Assembly (NCBI RefSeq): GCF_001512305.1
Contig: NZ_LNUT01000005.1
Location: forward strand, 903,774-967,773
Origin: Arthrobacter sp. EPSL27
Lineage (GTDB): Bacteria > Actinomycetota > Actinomycetes > Actinomycetales > Micrococcaceae
Length of the DNA stretch: 64,000 bases
Direction: 5' to 3'
Below the pieces are notes generated by a model. That model searched no databases and was not told the origin of the DNA. It worked only from the letters and a program-made list of their open reading frames with translations. The first letter of the stretch is position 1. Each line of letters opens with the position of its first letter. Positions 41,083 through 50,637 of the stretch are shown one piece after another. The position numbers and the translations under genes were made by a program.

Positions 41083-41955
41083 TCAGACCCCCGGGTGCGT
41101 GGTGGTCCGTTCGTACTCGCGCGGGACCACCACCATGGGCACCGGCAGGGCCAGGAGCACCTTGTGGGCCGTGCTGCCGATGAACAGCTTGTTTTTCTCT
41201 GCCAAGCGGGATGAACCCACGATCAGGACCTCGCCCTCGTCCCACTCGAGATCGTCAATCGCCTCTTCAATCGTGCGCCCGTGCGCCACCTCCACGCTGA
41301 CGTGGTGTCCCTCCGGGAGCCGGTGCGCCGCCGCGGTGAGGACGGTATTGGCGTGGACATGCGCCGCGTTGATGTTTTCGCCGCTGTCCCCCTCGGCGTC
41401 CAGCTCCACAAGGGAGACCAGCCGCAGCGGAACGCCGCGGCGTTTGGCGGACTCAACCGCGACGTCGATCGCCGCCTCCGCGCCGGTGCGCTGGCCCACC
41501 GCGAGGGTCAGCCGCGTGACGGGCTCGGTGCGGCGGTAGCCGCGCGGTGCCAGCGCCACCGGGACGGGCGAGGCGTGGAGCAGTGCGTTGGCCGCGCTGC
41601 CGATCGTGTAGCGCTTGAAGAGTCCGGCGCTGGCGGCGCCCACCACAATCAGGCCGGCCTGGTATTCGAGCGCCGCATCGATGAGACCGGCCGCATGCGA
41701 GTCGGCCTGGCGGACGTGGAACCGGGCCTCGATGTCCTTGGGGACGAGGGACATCCCCTCCCGTTCGGCGCTGAGCACCTTCTGTTCCTCGGCGCTGACG
41801 CGGTTTCCGTCGGGGTTCATCGCGACGTAAGGGGTTTTCCGGTCCACGACGTAGACCAGGTCCAGCTGCGCGCCCTGGGCATGGGCCACGGCGGCGGCAA
41901 GCGCGACGGCGTCGGCGCCGCGGTCGGTGGGAGTGTAGCCAACTACGTATCGCAT
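41083..41955 (-). CDS. Tandem universal stress protein
   Basis: A 290-residue cytosolic protein with two Usp domains (about 1-140 and 147-285). Each carries the nucleotide-binding G-2x-G-9x-G(S/T) motif: VGAASAGLFKRYTIGSAANALL in the first and VGSSRLAEKNKLFIGSTAHKVLL in the second. Tandem Usps of this size bind ATP and are induced by starvation or hypoxia in actinobacteria. The gene is in the same direction as gabT but a strong terminator separates them. The start ATG gives the standard MRYVVGYTPTDRG opening. Confidence 0.92.
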   Translation of the reverse strand: MRYVVGYTPTDRGADAVALAAAVAHAQGAQLDLVYVVDRKTPYVAMNPDGNRVSAEEQKVLSAEREGMSLVPKDIEARFHVRQADSHAAGLIDAALEYQAGLIVVGAASAGLFKRYTIGSAANALLHASPVPVALAPRGYRRTEPVTRLTLAVGQRTGAEAAIDVAVESAKRRGVPLRLVSLVELDAEGDSGENINAAHVHANTVLTAAAHRLPEGHHVSVEVAHGRTIEEAIDDLEWDEGEVLIVGSSRLAEKNKLFIGSTAHKVLLALPVPMVVVPREYERTTTHPGV

Positions 41956-42154
41956 GTATGAACCCCTTATGGGTCTGTGGCAGAGGCCAGCCGAGCTCCG
42001 GGGGTTCCGGGCGACGTCGGCCGGTCTGCGTTCCTGCAGTGGTAGGAACGACTCTAGCCCAGCGCAGCGCGGAAATGGCGTGCAAAGTGCGTGACTTTCG
42101 GCCCCATTCCGGGCGCGGGCTCCGGGCGGCCCAGCCGAGGCGGAGCCGCGCTTA

Positions 42155-42196
42155 ACGCAGCAGAGCCGCGGACCGGAGTCCGCGGCTCTGCTGCGT
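42155..42196 (-). terminator. Strong terminator after gabT
   Basis: Perfect 18-bp stem (42155-42172 / 42179-42196) with a 6-nt loop, 28 bp past the gabT stop codon. It prevents readthrough toward the stress protein gene. Confidence 0.85.
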
Positions 42197-42223
42197 GTTT
42201 AGCGTTGTGCTTTCCCCGTGGGG

Positions 42224-43579
42224 TCAGGCGTGGGCCTTGATGGCCGCGGCCAGGACAGCCAAGCCGTCCAGCAGCAGCTCGTCGCTGATGACCAGCGGCG
42301 GCAGCAGGCGGATCACGTTGCCGTAGGTGCCGCAGGTGAGGATGATGACACCCTCCTTGAGGCAGGCCGCGGCAACAGCCTTGGTCAGCTCCGGGTTGGG
42401 CTCCTTGGAGCCGGCCTGGACCAGCTCAATGGCCAGCATGGCGCCGCGGCCGCGGACGTCGCCGATGACCGGCTGTTCAGCCGCCAGTTCGCGGAGCTTG
42501 CCGAGGGCAAGTTCCTCGATGTGGCGGGCGCGGGCGTTGAGGCCGTACTGCTCCATGGAGCCGATGGACGCCAGGGCCGCGGCGCAGGCCACCGGGTTGC
42601 CGCCGTAGGTGCCGCCGAGGCCGCCCGGGTGGACGGAATCGAGCAGGTCAGCGCGGCCGGTGATGGCGGAGAGCGGCATACCGCCGGCGATGCCCTTGGC
42701 CATGGTGATGATGTCCGGGACAACACCCTCGTGGTTCACGGCGAACCATTCACCGGTGCGGCAGAAACCGGACTGGACCTCATCGGCGATGAACACGATG
42801 CCCTTGTCCTTGGCCCAGGCCGCCAGCGCCGGCAGGAAACCCTCGGCGGGAACGATGAAGCCGCCCTCGCCCTGGATGGGTTCGATGATGATCGCGGCCA
42901 CCTGGTCGCCGCCGATCTGCTTCTCGATCATGGTGATGGCGCGCTTTGCGGCCTCGGCACCGGTGATCTCCGGGTTTTCCTCGCGGTAGGGGTAGCTCAT
43001 GGGCATGCGGTAGATCTCCGGCGCGAACGGGCCGAAGTTGGTCTTGTACGGCATGGCCTTCGCGGTCAGCGCCATGGTGAGGTTGGTGCGGCCGTGGTAG
43101 GCGTGGTCGAAGGCGACCACGGCGTCCCGGCCGGTGGCCAGGCGGGCCACCTTGACGGCGTTTTCCACGGCCTCGGCGCCGGAGTTGAACAGCACGGTCC
43201 GCTTCTCGTGGTCGCCCGGGGTGAGGCGGTTCAGCTGCTCGGCGACGGCGACGTAGCCCTCGTAGGGCGTCACCATGAAGCACGTGTGGGTGAAGTGCTC
43301 CACGGCTTCCTTCACGGCCCCGACGACGGCGGGGTCGGAGGCGCCGACGCTGGTCACGGCAATGCCGGAGCCCAGGTCGATGAACGAGTTGCCGTCGACG
43401 TCGTGGATGATGCCGCCGTCGGCGTCGGCAACGTAAACGGGGACGCTGGAGGCGACGCCGGCGGCGACGACGGACTTGCGGCGCTCGGTCAGGGCGACGG
43501 ACTTGGGGCCCGGGAAGTCGGCCTGGACGCGGCGCTTCTGCTCAAGACGGTAGGTGATGTCATGGGCGGTGGTGGTCAT
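42224..43579 (-). CDS. gabT: 4-aminobutyrate--2-oxoglutarate transaminase
   Basis: A 451-residue class III PLP aminotransferase that converts GABA to succinate semialdehyde. The PLP site includes NSGAEAVENAVKVAR, YHGRTNLTMALTAK, IADEVQSGFCRTG (Asp contacting the pyridine nitrogen) and the Schiff-base lysine in ITMAKGIAGGMPLSA. Length and the FIDLGSGIAVTSVG opening fit bacterial GabT. The ATG has an aaagg site. It lies 85 bp downstream of the PatD-like aldehyde dehydrogenase in the same direction; together they convert aminobutyraldehyde to GABA and on to succinate semialdehyde. A PucR regulator is divergent. Confidence 0.94.
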   Translation of the reverse strand: MTTTAHDITYRLEQKRRVQADFPGPKSVALTERRKSVVAAGVASSVPVYVADADGGIIHDVDGNSFIDLGSGIAVTSVGASDPAVVGAVKEAVEHFTHTCFMVTPYEGYVAVAEQLNRLTPGDHEKRTVLFNSGAEAVENAVKVARLATGRDAVVAFDHAYHGRTNLTMALTAKAMPYKTNFGPFAPEIYRMPMSYPYREENPEITGAEAAKRAITMIEKQIGGDQVAAIIIEPIQGEGGFIVPAEGFLPALAAWAKDKGIVFIADEVQSGFCRTGEWFAVNHEGVVPDIITMAKGIAGGMPLSAITGRADLLDSVHPGGLGGTYGGNPVACAAALASIGSMEQYGLNARARHIEELALGKLRELAAEQPVIGDVRGRGAMLAIELVQAGSKEPNPELTKAVAAACLKEGVIILTCGTYGNVIRLLPPLVISDELLLDGLAVLAAAIKAHA

Positions 43580-43664
43580 GGGAAAGCCTTTCAGGATTGA
43601 TTCGGGCCACGCCGGCAGGGTTCCTGGCCGAAGCGGAGCGGGATGGGGGCGTTACGCGACTGCG

Positions 43665-45095
43665 TTATGCGTCCAGCGCGCTCATCACGTGCTTGATGCG
43701 CGTGTAGTCCTCCACGCCGTACATGGAGAGGTCCTTGCCGTAGCCGGACTGCTTGAAGCCGCCGTGCGGCATTTCGGCGGTAAGGAGGATGTGGGTGTTG
43801 ATCCACACCGCGCCGAAGTCCAGGTCGCGGCTGACGCGCATGGCCGTGCCGTGGTCCGTGGTCCAGACGCTGGAGGCCAGGGCGTAGTCGACGTCGTTGG
43901 CCAGCTCGATCGCTTCGGCCTCGGTGCTGAACTTCTGCACCGTGATGACGGGGCCGAAGGTCTCCTTCTGCACGATGTCGTCGGTCTGCTTGGCGCCGGT
44001 GATGATGGTGGGCTCGAAGAAGAAGCCCTTTTCGCCGGCGCGGTGGCCGCCAGTTTCGATCCGGCAGTTCGCCGGGAGGTGCTCCACCACCGAGGTCACG
44101 GCGTTGAAGTGGTTCACGTTGTTGAGCGGGCCGAAGTAGTTGTCCTCGTCGTTCTGCGAACCGGTGCGCAGGGTTTTGGTGTGTTCCACCATGGCTGCGA
44201 CGACGTCGTCGTGGACCTCGTCCTGGACCAGGACGCGGGTGATGGCCGTGCAGTCCTGGCCGGCGTTGAAGAACGCGAATTCGGCGATGGCCGCGGCGCT
44301 CTTTTTGATGTCCGCGTCCTTGAAGACAATGGCGGGGGCCTTGCCGCCGAGCTCCAGATGGGCGCGCTTCAGGCCCTTGGCGGCGCCGGAGGCGACGGCG
44401 ATGCCGGCCCGGACGGAACCGGTGATGGAGACCAGGCCCGGGACCTTGTGCTCCACCATCATGGCGCCGGTCTCGCCGGTGCCCAGGACCACGTTGAGCA
44501 CGCCGGCCGGGAAGATCTCGCCGGCGAGGCGCGCCAGCACCAGGGTGGATTCCGGGGTGGTGTCGGAGGGCTTGAGCACCACGGTGTTGCCAGCGGCCAG
44601 GGCGGGGCCGATCTTCCAGATGGCCATGAGGAAGGGGTAGTTCCAGGGTGCCACCTGGGCGACGACGCCGATCGGTTCGCGCCGCACGTAGGAGGTGTGG
44701 CCCTCGAAGTACTCTCCGGCGGACTTGCCCTCCATGATGCGGGCGGCGCCGGCGAAGAAGCGCAGCTGGTCGGCGCCGGCGGCCACTTCCTCGGAGGCGA
44801 TCAGGGAGCGGACCTGGCCGGTGTTGCGGTGCTGGGCCTCGACCAGTTCGTCGCTGTTGGCCTCGACGGCGTCAGCGAGCTTCAGCAGCATCAGCTGGCG
44901 CTGGCCGGGAGTGACGTGCTTCCAGCTGGCGAAAGCCTCTTTCGCAGCGGTCATCGCGGCGTCGACGTCGGCCTGCACGGAGACCGGGGACTTGGCCACC
45001 ACTTCCCCGTTGGTGGGGTTGACGATGTCCAGCTGGACGGTGCCGGCGGGGGTGACGAACTCCCCGTTGATGAAGTTCTGCAAGGTTTGAACCAC
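43665..45095 (-). CDS. patD: Gamma-aminobutyraldehyde dehydrogenase (PatD-like)
   Basis: A 476-residue NAD(P)-dependent aldehyde dehydrogenase. Motifs are VAPWNYPFLMAIWK, VVLKPSDTTPEST, VSITGSVRAG, the general base in HLELGGKAPAIVF and the catalytic cysteine in FFNAGQDCTAITRV. The ending INTHILLTAEMPHGGFKQSGYGKDLSMYGVEDYTRIKHVM closely follows PatD/YdcW, which oxidises 4-aminobutanal in putrescine breakdown. Related succinate-semialdehyde and betaine-aldehyde dehydrogenases differ in this region. The GTG with an agagg site 9 bp upstream is chosen over a TTG nine bases earlier that abuts that site. It heads the operon with gabT. Confidence 0.88.
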   Translation of the reverse strand: MVQTLQNFINGEFVTPAGTVQLDIVNPTNGEVVAKSPVSVQADVDAAMTAAKEAFASWKHVTPGQRQLMLLKLADAVEANSDELVEAQHRNTGQVRSLIASEEVAAGADQLRFFAGAARIMEGKSAGEYFEGHTSYVRREPIGVVAQVAPWNYPFLMAIWKIGPALAAGNTVVLKPSDTTPESTLVLARLAGEIFPAGVLNVVLGTGETGAMMVEHKVPGLVSITGSVRAGIAVASGAAKGLKRAHLELGGKAPAIVFKDADIKKSAAAIAEFAFFNAGQDCTAITRVLVQDEVHDDVVAAMVEHTKTLRTGSQNDEDNYFGPLNNVNHFNAVTSVVEHLPANCRIETGGHRAGEKGFFFEPTIITGAKQTDDIVQKETFGPVITVQKFSTEAEAIELANDVDYALASSVWTTDHGTAMRVSRDLDFGAVWINTHILLTAEMPHGGFKQSGYGKDLSMYGVEDYTRIKHVMSALDA

Positions 45096-45242
45096 GGTGT
45101 ACAACCTCTTTCGTGCTGGCGGGGAAGGGCGGGCAGGACGGGACCTGCGACTGGTCCGAGCCTATGCCAGGGGGCCAAGTCAGGGAATAGGCAGCTGCAC
45201 ACCCGCGGCGCAGGGCTTTAGTGCGCTTGACCAGCCCCCGGC

Positions 45243-45248
45243 TATCCT
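45243..45248 (+). promoter_or_regulatory. Possible -10 box of a leaderless PucR transcript
   Basis: The hexamer TATCCT lies 6 bp before the ATG of the PucR gene, and no ribosome-binding site is present. This is the spacing seen in leaderless actinobacterial mRNAs. Confidence 0.45.
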
Positions 45249-45254
45249 GAATCC

Positions 45255-46697
45255 ATGGCCATTTCACTCGCTGCCCTGCTGGGGGTTCCCTCCCTCAAAC
45301 TCGCCAAGGCAGGCCTCGCCGAGACCACCTGGCACCAGGACATCGTGTGGGTGGCCGTCACGGAGCAGGAGGACCCGCAGCGGTTCCTCAACGGCGGCGA
45401 ACTGGTCCTCACCACGGGCATGCGGCTCAAGAGCGCCCCGGAGCAGCGCCGCTTCGTCCGCCAGGTCCAGCGCGCCGGCGCTGTGGGCATCGGTTTCGGC
45501 GTCGGCCTGACGCACGACGCCGTGCCGCCGGCGCTGATTGCCGAGGCCAACCGCTGGGGCCTGCCCGTGGTGGAGGTGCCGTACGAGACCCCGTTCATCG
45601 CGATCGGCAAGCTGGTGGCGGATGCCCAGTCCGCGGACCACTTCACCAAGCTGGAGCGGCTGATTGCAGGGCACCAGATCCTGGCCCGTGCCCTGCTGAC
45701 CGGCGGCGGGCTGGCTGAGCTCCTCAAACACCTGGGGTCGATGCTGCGCACGGACATTGTGCTGACCCAGTTCACCGCCCAGCTCTACAACAGCGTGCCG
45801 GGCCATCCCGCGCCGACCGCCGACGGCTGGGCCTCGTTCCCCATCCCCACCGGCCGGCGCGACGCGTGCACCCTCTGGGTCAAGCAGCCGTTCGAGGACT
45901 CCGGGATTGTGGGCTACGCGCAGAACCTAATCAGCGTGGAACTCAACAACATGGTCAAGCAGCGCCAGTCCCAGCGCGCCCTGGCCGGGCAGGTCCTGGA
46001 AGACGTGATCCACGGGACCCTGGAGCCCAGCGAAGCCACCCGGCGCCTCGCCGGCATCGGCGTGAACAGCACCCGCCGGAACGTGGTGCTGCTGGCCGAA
46101 TCCGCCGCGCACTTCAAACAGCTGGGCGCGTCCTCCCTGCCGCAGCCGCTGGAGAAGGCGGTGACCGCCGTCGTCGGGAAAGACCTGGTGGCCGTTATTC
46201 CCGACGACGGCGGCGGCGCCAGTGCGCTGGCCAAGGGCCTCAGCGACCATCTGGCCGAGGCCGGGATCCATGCCACCATCGGCATCGGCGGCGCGTACAC
46301 CAAACCAAACGGCCTGCGCTGGAGCTACTTTGAGGCCCGCGACGCCGCCAGCCACGGCCTGCCAGTGAACGAACCGGAGCGGCTGAGCCTGACATCGCTG
46401 CTGCTGGCCAGCGAGGATGTGCCGCTCGCGGACATGGCGAACGAGTCCCTGAACCCGCTCCGGAACTTCGACGCCGCCCATGGCGCCGACCTGATGGCCA
46501 CGCTGGAGAGCTACCTGAACAACAACGGCTCCGTGGCCGCGGTAGCCGAGGAGCTGACGCTGCACCGGAACACGGTCCGCTACCGGCTGGCCCAGATCAC
46601 CGAGCTCACCGGCTACGACCCGGCCCAGACCTCGGACCGGGTGCAGCTGTGGCTCGCGCTGGCCGTGCAGCGGCTGAGCGCCCGCCACCCGCGCTGA
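45255..46697 (+). CDS. PucR-family transcriptional regulator
   Basis: A 480-residue regulator. The N-terminal 130 residues are a PucR_1 (purine-catabolism regulator) domain (DIVWVAVTEQEDPQRFLNGGELVLTTGMRL). The middle holds a GGDEF-like fold common in PucR proteins, and the C-terminus ends with the helix-turn-helix ATLESYLNNNGSVAAVAEELTLHRNTVRYRLAQITELTG. It is divergent from patD-gabT over a 159-bp region and most likely controls them in response to a nitrogen compound. Homologous regulators are known for polyamine or GABA use. The ligand is not readable. Confidence 0.9.
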   Translation: MAISLAALLGVPSLKLAKAGLAETTWHQDIVWVAVTEQEDPQRFLNGGELVLTTGMRLKSAPEQRRFVRQVQRAGAVGIGFGVGLTHDAVPPALIAEANRWGLPVVEVPYETPFIAIGKLVADAQSADHFTKLERLIAGHQILARALLTGGGLAELLKHLGSMLRTDIVLTQFTAQLYNSVPGHPAPTADGWASFPIPTGRRDACTLWVKQPFEDSGIVGYAQNLISVELNNMVKQRQSQRALAGQVLEDVIHGTLEPSEATRRLAGIGVNSTRRNVVLLAESAAHFKQLGASSLPQPLEKAVTAVVGKDLVAVIPDDGGGASALAKGLSDHLAEAGIHATIGIGGAYTKPNGLRWSYFEARDAASHGLPVNEPERLSLTSLLLASEDVPLADMANESLNPLRNFDAAHGADLMATLESYLNNNGSVAAVAEELTLHRNTVRYRLAQITELTGYDPAQTSDRVQLWLALAVQRLSARHPR

Positions 46698-46958
46698 TTA
46701 GGGTCTTAGTGCCGTAGACCGTGCTTCCTGCGCGGGAGAACACTGGGAATGACATCACGCTGCGCAAGAGTGCCTCCGACCGGTGCCCCGACAGTGCCTG
46801 ATCAGTGCCACGGACCAGTGCCACGGACCAGCGCTCCTGATCCACCGACCGGTGCCGGCGCCCGCCGCCCCGTGCCGTGGGCGCAGGATGCGTCCCGCCG
46901 GGGGTTCCGCAACGGTTGCCGGATTCGTCCTAGGAAGAACCCGTCCAGGAGGCCGATC

Positions 46959-47777
46959 GTGGGTAAGAAGAAGAACAAAAAGAGTGCCGGCGACGACGGC
47001 CGGACCAAGATGCCCCGCAAGGAATATGAGGCCGAGATGGCCGTCCTGCAGGGCGAACTGGTGGCCATGCAGGAATGGGTGAAAAACACCGGGGCCAAGG
47101 TCTGCATCGTCTTCGAAGGGCGCGACACGGCCGGCAAGGGCGGCACCATCAAGCGCATCGTGGAGCGGGTGAGCCCCCGGGTGTTCCGGGTGGTGGCCCT
47201 GCCCACACCGACGGACCGGGAGAAATCCCAGATGTACCTCCAGCGTTATATGGCGCACTTCCCGGCCGCCGGCGAGGTGGTCATCTTCGACCGCAGCTGG
47301 TACAACCGGGCGGGCGTGGAGCGCGTGATGGGCTTCTGCACGCCGGAGCAGACCGAACGGTTCCTCAACATGACCCCGCTGGTGGAAAAGGCGATGGTGG
47401 ACTCCGGCATCATCCTGCTGAAGTACTGGCTGGAGGTCAGCGCCGACGAACAGACCCGCCGGCTGCAGAGCCGCATGGACGATCCCCGCAAGACCTGGAA
47501 ACTCTCGCCCATGGACCTGAAGTCCTACAAGCGGTGGTACGACTACTCCCGGGCCAGGGACGCCATGTTCGAGGCCACCGACACGGCCTGGGCGCCGTGG
47601 TACGTCGCGAACAACGACGTCAAGAAGCGCGGCCGGCTCAACATCATCACCCACCTGCTCAGCCAGGTGCCCTACGACCCCTTCCCGGGGCTCGACGTCG
47701 AACTGCCGAAGCGCCAGAAGGCCGGAGACTACCGCGAGTCAACGCTCGCGGTGCGGCACATTCCGACCCCGTTCTGA
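46959..47777 (+). CDS. ppk2: Polyphosphate kinase 2 family protein
   Basis: A 272-residue single-domain PPK2 that uses polyphosphate to phosphorylate nucleoside diphosphates. Walker A is EGRDTAGKGG (53-62), the lid module is DREKSQMYLQRYM and Walker B is VIFDRSWYNRAGVERVMGF (108-126). The single-domain length places it in class I or III. The GTG has an aggagg site at ideal spacing; the longer frame runs through a Pro/Arg-rich non-homologous leader. Its stop is 25 bp from the start of the P-type ATPase gene, so the two are probably co-transcribed. Confidence 0.93.
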   Translation: MGKKKNKKSAGDDGRTKMPRKEYEAEMAVLQGELVAMQEWVKNTGAKVCIVFEGRDTAGKGGTIKRIVERVSPRVFRVVALPTPTDREKSQMYLQRYMAHFPAAGEVVIFDRSWYNRAGVERVMGFCTPEQTERFLNMTPLVEKAMVDSGIILLKYWLEVSADEQTRRLQSRMDDPRKTWKLSPMDLKSYKRWYDYSRARDAMFEATDTAWAPWYVANNDVKKRGRLNIITHLLSQVPYDPFPGLDVELPKRQKAGDYRESTLAVRHIPTPF

Positions 47778-47802
47778 GCAGCGCCGTGATGAGGAGGACC
47801 CC

Positions 47803-50538
47803 ATGAACGACAACCCTGGAGCAGCGGCTGCCGTCGCTTCCACCGAGGCGGAAGCGACGTGGTACACGCTGGCTCCGGCGGAGGTGGCGGCCCAACTGGG
47901 GGTGGACCCGGCCCGCGGGCTGAGCGCGGCCGAAGCGCAGCAGCGGCTGCAGGAGTACGGGCCCAACGCCCTGGCCGCCGCGGAGCAGGAGCCCACCTGG
48001 AAACGGTTCTTCAAGCACTACCGGGACTACATGCAGATCGTGCTCGTGGTGGCGGCGCTGGTCAGCCTGCTGATCGCGGAATACGGGACCGCGATCGGAC
48101 TCGCCATCCTGACGCTGTTCAACGCGTGGCTGGGCTACCACCAGGAGGGCAAGGCCGAGCAGGCCGCCGCGTCCCTGGGGCAGATGATGAAGGCCATGGC
48201 CAAGGTCCGGCGCGACGGCGACATGGCGGAAATCCCCGCCGAGCAGATTGTGCCCGGCGACATTGTGGTGGTGGACGCCGGCGACCGGGTCCCCGCCGAC
48301 GGCAGGATCATCCTGGCCGCGACCCTGCAGATCGAGGAAGGCGCCCTGACCGGCGAGAGTGTCGCCGTCGAGAAGGACACCGCGGCCATCAACCGGCACG
48401 ACGTCGGCATCGGTGACCGGCTCAATATGGCGTTCATGAACACCAACGTGACGCGCGGCCACGGCGAAATCCTGGTGACCACCACCGGCATGGGGTCGGA
48501 GGTCGGGCACATCGCGCACCTGCTCTCCGGGCAGAAGGAGGAGAAGACACCCCTCACCAAGCAGGTGGACCGGCTCACCATCTTCATCATCATCGCGGCA
48601 CTGTTCGCGTTTGTCGCGATCGTGGTGATGGGGCTGGCCCAGGGCGACTCGTTCGCGGTGCTCTTCGGGATCGGCGTGGCGCTGGCCGTCGGTTCCATCC
48701 CGGATGCGCTGCCCGCCGTCGTCACCACCATCCTGTCGGTGGGGTCCGTCAACATGGCCAAGAGGAACGCCATCATGAAGGTCCTTCCCGCCGTCGAAAC
48801 ACTGGGGTCGACGTCGGCGATCAACTCCGACAAGACCGGCACCCTCACCCTGAACCAGATGACCGTACGCGAGTTCGTGACCGTGCAGCACCACTACACC
48901 GTGGGAGGTGAGGGCTACAGCTTCGACGGGCAGGTCCAGCGGACCGACGGCGACGCCGAGAAGGACCTGGACTATGTGATGTTCCCCTGCGCGCTGTGCA
49001 ACGACTCGGACATCCAGGACGACGGGACCGTGATCGGCGACCCCACGGAGGCGGCGCTGTACGTGCTCGCGCAGAAGGGCGGTGTGGACGTCAAGGAGTT
49101 CCGCCGGAACAACCCGCGGGTGGCGTCCGTGCCCTTCGACTCCGACTACAAGTTCATGGCCACCTTCCACCGGATGCCCGGCGCCGACGGCCGGCCCGTG
49201 ATCCGCGCCTACGTCAAGGGCGCCCCCGATGTGGTGCTCAACAGGTCCTCGTCCGGGCGGATGCCCGGCGGCCGCGCCGAGACGCTCACGGAGGAGATGC
49301 GGGCGAAGGTTCTCGCAGCGAACGAGCGCATTGCCAGCAAGGGCCGGCGCGTGCTGGCCCTGGCGCAGCGCGAGTTCGATCCGGCCACGTTCCAGCCCAC
49401 GGGCGACCTGATGGCCCTGATGCAGGACCTCGAGATCTGCGCGCTGATCGGCGAGGTGGACCCGCCGCGGGCCGAGGCCGTGGCCGCCATCGCCAAGGCC
49501 AAGCACGCCGGCATCCGGGTCCGGATGATCACCGGCGACCACGCCGTCACCGCGGCCGCGATCGCCGAAGAGCTGGGCATCCGGGGCCGCGCGGTCACCG
49601 GCGCCGAGTTCGCGGCCATGAGCGACGCCGAGGCCGACAGCCAGGTGGACGGCATCGGCGTGATCGCCCGGGTGGCGCCCGAGCACAAGGTCCGCCTGGT
49701 GGAGGTGCTCAAACGCAAGGGCCACGTGGTGGCCATGACCGGCGACGGCGTGAACGACGCACCGGCGATCGCCGCCGCCGACATCGGGATCGCGATGGGC
49801 ATCACGGGCACCGATGTCGCCAAGGGCGCGGCGAAGATGATCCTCGCGGACGACAACTTCGCCACGATTGTCTCCGCCGTCGAGCAGGGCCGGCTGGTGT
49901 ACGACAACCTGCAGAAGTTCATCCGGATCCAGGTGGCCAACCTGTTTATGTTCATCCTCGCGTTCATCGGGTCCTCCGCGTTCGCGATCGCCGGCACGGC
50001 GCTGCTCAGCCCCGCCCAGGTGCTGTGGATCCACATGGCGATCGTCGCGCCGATCGGCGCCGTGATGGGCCTGGACCTCGCGACGCCGGGCATCATGGAC
50101 CGCAAGCCCCGGCCGTTCAACCAGCCGATCATCGTCCGGTCGATGATGGTGCGCCTGTTCATCGCCGGGCTGTTCATGGCGGCCGCGACGCTGGTCCTCG
50201 TGGAGATCGGCAAGACCTCCTACGGTTCCCTCGAGGTCGGCCAGAGCATGGCCATCGTGGGGCTGGGGCTGATGAACATCGCCGTCGCCCTCAACCTGCG
50301 GTTCCCCACCGAGAGCGCCTTCGGGCCCTCGACCATCTCCAACCCGAAGCTGCTCTGGGCGTTCGCCTGGGCCTTTGTGGGCTCCATGCTGATCACCCAG
50401 ATGCGCGTGCTCCAGGACCTGTTCGGCACCGTGGCGCTCACGGGCCAGCAGTGGCTGGCCTGCCTGGTTCCGGCCGTGCTGCTGCTGCTCCTGGGCGAAC
50501 TGTTCAAGCTGATCCTGCGGGCCCGGCACAAGGGCTGA
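47803..50538 (+). CDS. P2-type cation-transporting ATPase
   Basis: A 911-residue ion pump. The N-terminal cation-ATPase domain (about 15-90) precedes TGES (183-186), the phosphorylation motif DKTGTLT (343-349) and TGDGVNDAPA in the P domain. About ten transmembrane segments are present. The M4 ion-binding motif reads IPDALPAVVTT (299-309) where Ca2+ pumps have IPEGLP, so the main coordinating Glu is replaced by Asp. P2 pumps in soil bacteria move Ca2+, Mn2+, Na+ or K+; the ion is uncertain. It is downstream of ppk2 in one transcription unit. Confidence 0.9.
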   Translation: MNDNPGAAAAVASTEAEATWYTLAPAEVAAQLGVDPARGLSAAEAQQRLQEYGPNALAAAEQEPTWKRFFKHYRDYMQIVLVVAALVSLLIAEYGTAIGLAILTLFNAWLGYHQEGKAEQAAASLGQMMKAMAKVRRDGDMAEIPAEQIVPGDIVVVDAGDRVPADGRIILAATLQIEEGALTGESVAVEKDTAAINRHDVGIGDRLNMAFMNTNVTRGHGEILVTTTGMGSEVGHIAHLLSGQKEEKTPLTKQVDRLTIFIIIAALFAFVAIVVMGLAQGDSFAVLFGIGVALAVGSIPDALPAVVTTILSVGSVNMAKRNAIMKVLPAVETLGSTSAINSDKTGTLTLNQMTVREFVTVQHHYTVGGEGYSFDGQVQRTDGDAEKDLDYVMFPCALCNDSDIQDDGTVIGDPTEAALYVLAQKGGVDVKEFRRNNPRVASVPFDSDYKFMATFHRMPGADGRPVIRAYVKGAPDVVLNRSSSGRMPGGRAETLTEEMRAKVLAANERIASKGRRVLALAQREFDPATFQPTGDLMALMQDLEICALIGEVDPPRAEAVAAIAKAKHAGIRVRMITGDHAVTAAAIAEELGIRGRAVTGAEFAAMSDAEADSQVDGIGVIARVAPEHKVRLVEVLKRKGHVVAMTGDGVNDAPAIAAADIGIAMGITGTDVAKGAAKMILADDNFATIVSAVEQGRLVYDNLQKFIRIQVANLFMFILAFIGSSAFAIAGTALLSPAQVLWIHMAIVAPIGAVMGLDLATPGIMDRKPRPFNQPIIVRSMMVRLFIAGLFMAAATLVLVEIGKTSYGSLEVGQSMAIVGLGLMNIAVALNLRFPTESAFGPSTISNPKLLWAFAWAFVGSMLITQMRVLQDLFGTVALTGQQWLACLVPAVLLLLLGELFKLILRARHKG

Positions 50539-50637
50539 CGCCCGGCCCCACCCATCCGGTTTCCCGGCAGGTCCGAATGACCCTATGACGCCTTTTTGGT
50601 GTGTGGAATCTATACGGCTACCTGACTGGAGATGAAC

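Noticed and set aside
46749..46958. Seventy-residue N-terminal extension of PPK2
   Set aside because: The extension is Pro/Arg-rich and nonhomologous. A GTG with an aggagg site gives the family start.
47659..50529. 956-residue minus-strand frame opposite the P-type ATPase
   Set aside because: It has Gly/His/Arg-rich low-complexity composition, no domain and a perfect fit to an antisense shadow.
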